Positions 14,512 through 17,337 of a stretch of 17,337 nucleotides of DNA are shown here, one piece after another. The stretch covers positions 1 through 17,337 of the forward strand of contig CAYXVE010000084.1 in assembly GCA_964468435.1 (NCBI GenBank), in the 5' to 3' direction. Within the stretch, counting starts at the first letter, position 1. Each line of letters starts with the position of its first letter. The notes under the pieces are model-generated. The model saw only the letters and a program-made list of their open reading frames with translations, ran no database searches and was not told the origin of the DNA. The position numbers and the translations under genes are program-made. The stretch comes from JBCCTX01 sp964468435 (lineage in GTDB: Bacteria; Bacteroidota; Bacteroidia; J057).

Positions 14512-15567
14512 TTATGTTAGTTCTTCATTAAAATATATCTTATAATAACTTAATCCTCTCATTTCATCAAATCCTTTTTCAATATAATCTGCCGCTTCTT
14601 CTGCATCTCTATTTTTCAAATGGATTTCTATCTGTGTATCCAGTTTTAAAATGGTCTTGAATTCCTTCTTTTTCTGCCGCACCGCATATTTTGAAATAGG
14701 GAATCCTTCAGAAGAATCCAGTCCCTGTTCTGCTTCATACTCCTGGCGATAGTTTTCAAACTTCTCAATATATTCTGGTTGTGTGAGGACTTCTTCATTA
14801 AATTCATCCAGATCAAATTCCTTGTTTTTGGCAAAATAGTTGATCGACTTATTCATGAAAACCAACTGTTCCTTTTTTTCTTCATCCTGAGCAAAGATAT
14901 CCTCACAAAATTCACGGGTCATTTCCAGAAATTGTTCAGTGTGATAGCTGTTGTCTTGAATGCGCACTACCTGCAGAAAATCTTCTACCCAGTATTGTGC
15001 GTCTTCCTGGTTTTTATTGATCAGCAATAATGAATAGCCGTCATCCTGGTACAGGTTGAAGATCAGACAGCCCTTCTCCAGTTTTTTGAGGTTGATCCCT
15101 TGCTCTGCTACTAATTGTATCTCATGGGGATCTTCTACCAGCCGAAGAAATAAATCTTTTGTTTCTGTCTTGAAGATTCCGATAGCATCTACTTCTTTTC
15201 CATCCTGTTCACAGCCATTGAAGTAGGCAACATACAGTTCTCCTGATTGTATCTGAGGATGCACGGAGACCTCATAGAGATACTTGAGCATATTGACAGA
15301 CTGTTCCAACAGTTGTCCTGTACCGATAGCTTCAAAAATGGCCTTACAATGGGAATAGATCAGATTCTCCTGAAGGTCATTAGGGTGAACAAATTTGTGC
15401 AGTTCTTCACTTTTAAATGGACGAATAAAAAAATCCCTCAGAATGACCTTAAGTTGATCGTCGAGTGGATAGAGAGACTCAGCTGCAACAAAGCCTTCCT
15501 GATGGACTTTACTTCCAATTTTATGCAGCGCAACAGCTTTAAGTTGCGTTTCTTTTAGGTTAAACAT
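14512..15567 (-). CDS. Nucleoid-associated protein, NdpA/YejK family
   Basis: The 351-residue protein fits the 37-kDa nucleoid-associated family (PF04245; YejK/NdpA in E. coli). The N-terminal block LKAVALHKIGSK, the middle GIFKTETKDLFLRL and LEKGCLIFN, and the C-terminal LDTQIEIHLKNRD...FDEMRGLSYYKIYFNEE follow the family order. These proteins sit on the chromosome in the cytoplasm; their exact role is poorly understood. I choose ATG 15567 (MFNLKETQLK); the longer frame from 15603 would add twelve residues and cover a palindrome and promoter-like box that make better sense as upstream control. It leads a minus-strand group with the two-TM protein and the short secreted ORF, each 9 bp apart. 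Confidence 0.85.
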   Translation of the reverse strand: MFNLKETQLKAVALHKIGSKVHQEGFVAAESLYPLDDQLKVILRDFFIRPFKSEELHKFVHPNDLQENLIYSHCKAIFEAIGTGQLLEQSVNMLKYLYEVSVHPQIQSGELYVAYFNGCEQDGKEVDAIGIFKTETKDLFLRLVEDPHEIQLVAEQGINLKKLEKGCLIFNLYQDDGYSLLLINKNQEDAQYWVEDFLQVVRIQDNSYHTEQFLEMTREFCEDIFAQDEEKKEQLVFMNKSINYFAKNKEFDLDEFNEEVLTQPEYIEKFENYRQEYEAEQGLDSSEGFPISKYAVRQKKKEFKTILKLDTQIEIHLKNRDAEEAADYIEKGFDEMRGLSYYKIYFNEELT

Positions 15568-15576
15568 AGTTTTAGA

Positions 15577-15599
15577 GAACTTAAGTTCGGGCAAAAATA
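15577..15599 (-). promoter_or_regulatory. Promoter-like box and palindrome upstream of the nucleoid-associated protein gene
   Basis: Minus-strand TATTTTTG (15599-15592) matches the -7 box TAnnTTTG, but I see no TTG at the expected distance. Just downstream of it lies a perfect 12-bp palindrome GAACTTAAGTTC (15577-15588), 10 bp before the ATG, in a position where a repressor could block initiation. Confidence 0.35.
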
Positions 15600-15780
15600 G
15601 CAAAACTGCTTTATCTCATTGACTTAATCTGAAAGATTATTACACTTAGAGCGATATTCATTACCTGAAATTACCGGTTCATGGAGCTGGGTTAGGTTTG
15701 CACGAGTAAGCATGAGTATTTTTATGGAGGTAAAAATGGGTTAAGCAAGTGGGCCACGATAAACAGTAAAATCATTATAT
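15600..15780. promoter_or_regulatory. Divergent gap before the DUF2807 gene
   Basis: About 180 bp without a convincing gene. On the plus strand TAGGTTTG (15693-15700) matches the -7 box, though no TTG stands 17-23 bases upstream. A ten-codon upstream frame, MSIFMEVKMG then stop, spans 15712-15744; its role, if any, is unknown. Confidence 0.3.
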
Positions 15781-16461
15781 ATGAAGTATTTAACCATATC
15801 TATTTTGATGTGTATACACTCGCTTCTGATCGCTCAAACAGAAGAAAGAAGAATGATCAATGATTTCGATGAATTGTCAGTAATTGGATTGATCGAAGTG
15901 GAACTGATACAGGGAGACGAACCCGGGATAATGATCATTTCGGAGGGAATCACGATGGACAAGATTGTAACGGAAAACGATGGAAGGAAGCTAAAACTCA
16001 GTATGAAGCCCGGGTTTTATCGCGATGTGCATGTTGCGGTGAAATTGACTTATACCTATCTAAGTAGTATACGACTACAGGCAGGTGCAGAGTTGTATTC
16101 GGCTTACATGATCCATAGTGATCGTCTTGAAATACGTGCTGGTAGTGGTTCTAAAATTGACGCAGAATTAGATGTTGAATCGGTATCCATAAAGGTAGGA
16201 GAGGGTAGCAGAGCGATATTGTCGGGTCATGCGGCCTATGAAGAAGCCCGTATCGGAACGGGAGGTCTGCTATATGCGGATGAGTTGCTAGCGGAGCAGA
16301 TTAACATCAGGATCAACACAGGTGGTGAAGCAGAAGTCTATGCGGAGCGTTCTGTAGAAGGTAGCGTGAATACTGGTGGGGATCTGGCAATATACGGAAA
16401 TCCAAAGGCTGATTATGTGAAAACCAGTCTGGGGGGGAGTGTTAGAAGGATCAGGCCTTGA
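15781..16461 (+). CDS. DUF2807 (head-GIN) secreted protein
   Basis: A 226-residue exported protein with a signal peptide (MKYLTISILMCIHSLLIAQ, residues 1-19). The rest fits the DUF2807 'putative auto-transporter adhesin, head GIN domain' family: the starting block FDELSVIGLIEVELIQGDE, then a right-handed beta-helix-like run of short strands with Gly/Ala turns (RLQAGAELYS, IRAGSGSKIDAE, IKVGEGSRAILS, INTGGEAEVYA, VNTGGDLAIYG). The family is common in Bacteroidota and its role is not established; a surface or periplasmic location is likely. It converges with ppgK, the two stop codons being only 2 bp apart, so no separate terminator can fit between them. Confidence 0.88.
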   Translation: MKYLTISILMCIHSLLIAQTEERRMINDFDELSVIGLIEVELIQGDEPGIMIISEGITMDKIVTENDGRKLKLSMKPGFYRDVHVAVKLTYTYLSSIRLQAGAELYSAYMIHSDRLEIRAGSGSKIDAELDVESVSIKVGEGSRAILSGHAAYEEARIGTGGLLYADELLAEQINIRINTGGEAEVYAERSVEGSVNTGGDLAIYGNPKADYVKTSLGGSVRRIRP

Positions 16462-16463
16462 AA

Positions 16464-17210
16464 TTAATTTGCCATGACAAAGGCCCTGGCTGCATAAGCT
16501 GCACCTATCATTCCCGCTTCATTAAGCAGTTTGGCAGGGATTATCTCTGTCTGTGTATCAAAGTAGCTCGAGTATTTGTCAAATTTCTTGCTGGTACCGC
16601 CACCTATGATGATTAGATCGGGATAAAACAGATGCTCTATCTCGTATAAATATTCATTGAAACGGCTGGCCCACTGCTTCCATGAGAGATCCTCTCTTTT
16701 TTTGGCAGCATCAGAGGCATAAGGCTCTGCAATACCCGGTTTGAGGCGTATATGGCCCAACTCGGTGTTTGGAACCAGTATGCCCTCAGTGAATAATGCT
16801 GTCCCAAGACCTGTCCCAACTGTTACGACAAATACGACGCCTTTATTTCCTTCACCCGCACCAAAAGTTACCTCTCCCAATCCAGCAGCATCGGCATCAT
16901 TTAGTACTTTACAAGGTAGCCCAGTATGTGTGGTAATCAGTTTTTCTACATTCGTACCTATCCATTCTTTGGAGATATTGGATGCCTTGAGTGCTATGCC
17001 CCTCTGGATAGGAGAAGGGAATCCACAGCCTATGGGAGCCTTCCATTGAAAGTGATCGGCTATTTCTCTAATAACCTTTATGACTTTATCAGGTGTTGAG
17101 GGATTTGGGGTAGGTATACGGTACTTTTCTTCCAGTAACACACCCTTCTGGATGTCTATGGGTGCTCCTTTAATACCGGAGCCTCCTACATCTATGCCAA
17201 GAATCTTCAC
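16464..17210 (-). CDS. ppgK: Polyphosphate glucokinase (ROK family)
   Basis: PpgK phosphorylates glucose to glucose-6-phosphate using polyphosphate (and often ATP) in the cytoplasm. The 248-residue length fits. The phosphate-binding start GIDVGGSGIKG (5-15), the catalytic aspartate in VLNDADAAGLGE (Asp105), the second phosphate loop TVGTGLGTALF (130-140), and the PpgK hallmark PNTELGHI followed by DAAKKREDLSW (147-177) are all present; PDLIIIGGGTSKKFDKY is the adenosine/C-terminal loop. It lacks the CXCGXXGC zinc motif of ordinary ROK kinases, as expected for this subgroup. Whether it prefers polyphosphate or ATP cannot be told from sequence. The start is the ATG at 17210, directly before the glycine-rich loop. 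Confidence 0.92.
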   Translation of the reverse strand: MKILGIDVGGSGIKGAPIDIQKGVLLEEKYRIPTPNPSTPDKVIKVIREIADHFQWKAPIGCGFPSPIQRGIALKASNISKEWIGTNVEKLITTHTGLPCKVLNDADAAGLGEVTFGAGEGNKGVVFVVTVGTGLGTALFTEGILVPNTELGHIRLKPGIAEPYASDAAKKREDLSWKQWASRFNEYLYEIEHLFYPDLIIIGGGTSKKFDKYSSYFDTQTEIIPAKLLNEAGMIGAAYAARAFVMAN

Positions 17211-17240
17211 GCGTGAATGATTGTATATTGAAAATGTTAT

Positions 17241-17296
17241 TAACTTGTTGAAATCTCATCTATCAAATACAAAAAAGCATTGATCTCAACAAGTTA
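17241..17296. promoter_or_regulatory. Long inverted repeat upstream of ppgK
   Basis: TAACTTGTTGAAATC (17241-17255) and GATCTCAACAAGTTA (17282-17296) are inverted copies matching at 14 of 15 positions, 26 bp apart. The distal arm overlaps a TTG (17289-17287 or 17292-17290, minus strand) that could be the -33 element for an imperfect -7 box TGTATTTG (17271-17264). This layout suits an operator for a dimeric regulator or a leader hairpin of ppgK. Confidence 0.4.
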
Positions 17297-17315
17297 CCAT
17301 TACGGATTCAAAACT

Positions 17316-17335
17316 AAGTGATCTTAATATCACTT
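17316..17335. terminator. Hairpin at the right edge
   Basis: AAGTGAT (17316-17322) pairs with ATCACTT (17329-17335) around a 6-nt loop, followed by T's up to the window edge. It could end a minus-strand gene lying beyond the right edge; nothing in the window confirms that gene. Confidence 0.3.
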
Positions 17336-17337
17336 TT

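Noticed and set aside
15247..15558. 103-codon plus-strand frame
   Set aside because: Antisense to the nucleoid-associated protein gene; no independent support.
16741..17049. 102-codon plus-strand frame rich in Pro, Thr and Val
   Set aside because: Antisense shadow of ppgK, whose motifs are clear.
1..17337. CRISPR array, tRNA, rRNA, insertion sequence or phage module
   Set aside because: No regularly spaced repeats, cloverleaf, rRNA core, transposase or phage structural gene was found in reading both strands.

Overview
The window looks like chromosomal DNA from a Bacteroidota bacterium, possibly of the Saprospiria/Lewinella type (inference). The reasons are the protein families present (a short Bacteroidota-type arginine decarboxylase, a DUF2807 head-GIN adhesin-like protein, periplasmic SPOR proteins, a stand-alone RRM protein), mostly weak ribosome-binding sites, and two good matches to the Bacteroidota promoter TTG-N17-23-TAnnTTTG (upstream of recR and of the thioredoxin-like gene). 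There is no tRNA, rRNA, CRISPR array, insertion sequence or phage gene.

Layout, left to right. (1) 1-461 holds a start-less open frame running off the left edge and a small hairpin. (2) A minus-strand cluster reads recR -> membrane glycosyltransferase fusion -> unknown secreted protein (3704 down to 462). (3) A 270-bp divergent gap precedes a plus-strand pair: an unusual ATP-grasp-like protein (3976-5436) and a zinc aspartoacylase/succinylglutamate desuccinylase-family protein (5583-6824), followed by a hairpin. (4) A minus-strand group reads purA -> acidic-tailed RRM protein -> arginine decarboxylase (10486 down to 7066). (5) A minus-strand pair encodes a thioredoxin-like protein and a YVTN-type beta-propeller protein, both ending in SPOR-like domains (13281 down to 10694). 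(6) A plus-strand alpha/beta hydrolase (13421-14092) converges on a minus-strand group: nucleoid-associated protein (NdpA/YejK family) -> two-TM small protein -> a very short secreted ORF. (7) A plus-strand DUF2807 protein converges with a minus-strand polyphosphate glucokinase, the stop codons being 2 bp apart.

The most promising candidates for undescribed biology are the ATP-grasp-like ligase plus metallo-amidohydrolase pair (3976-6824), which could make and break an amide-linked small molecule; the two neighbouring secreted SPOR proteins (10694-13281), which look like a peptidoglycan-targeted envelope module; and the 1084-3033 fusion of a family-2 glycosyltransferase to a polyprenyl-phosphate sugar-transferase scaffold that has lost its catalytic middle and whose first conserved strand lies upstream of any conventional start codon. 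The rest is largely housekeeping: recombinational repair (RecR), purine synthesis (PurA), polyamine precursor synthesis (arginine decarboxylase) and glucose phosphorylation (PpgK).
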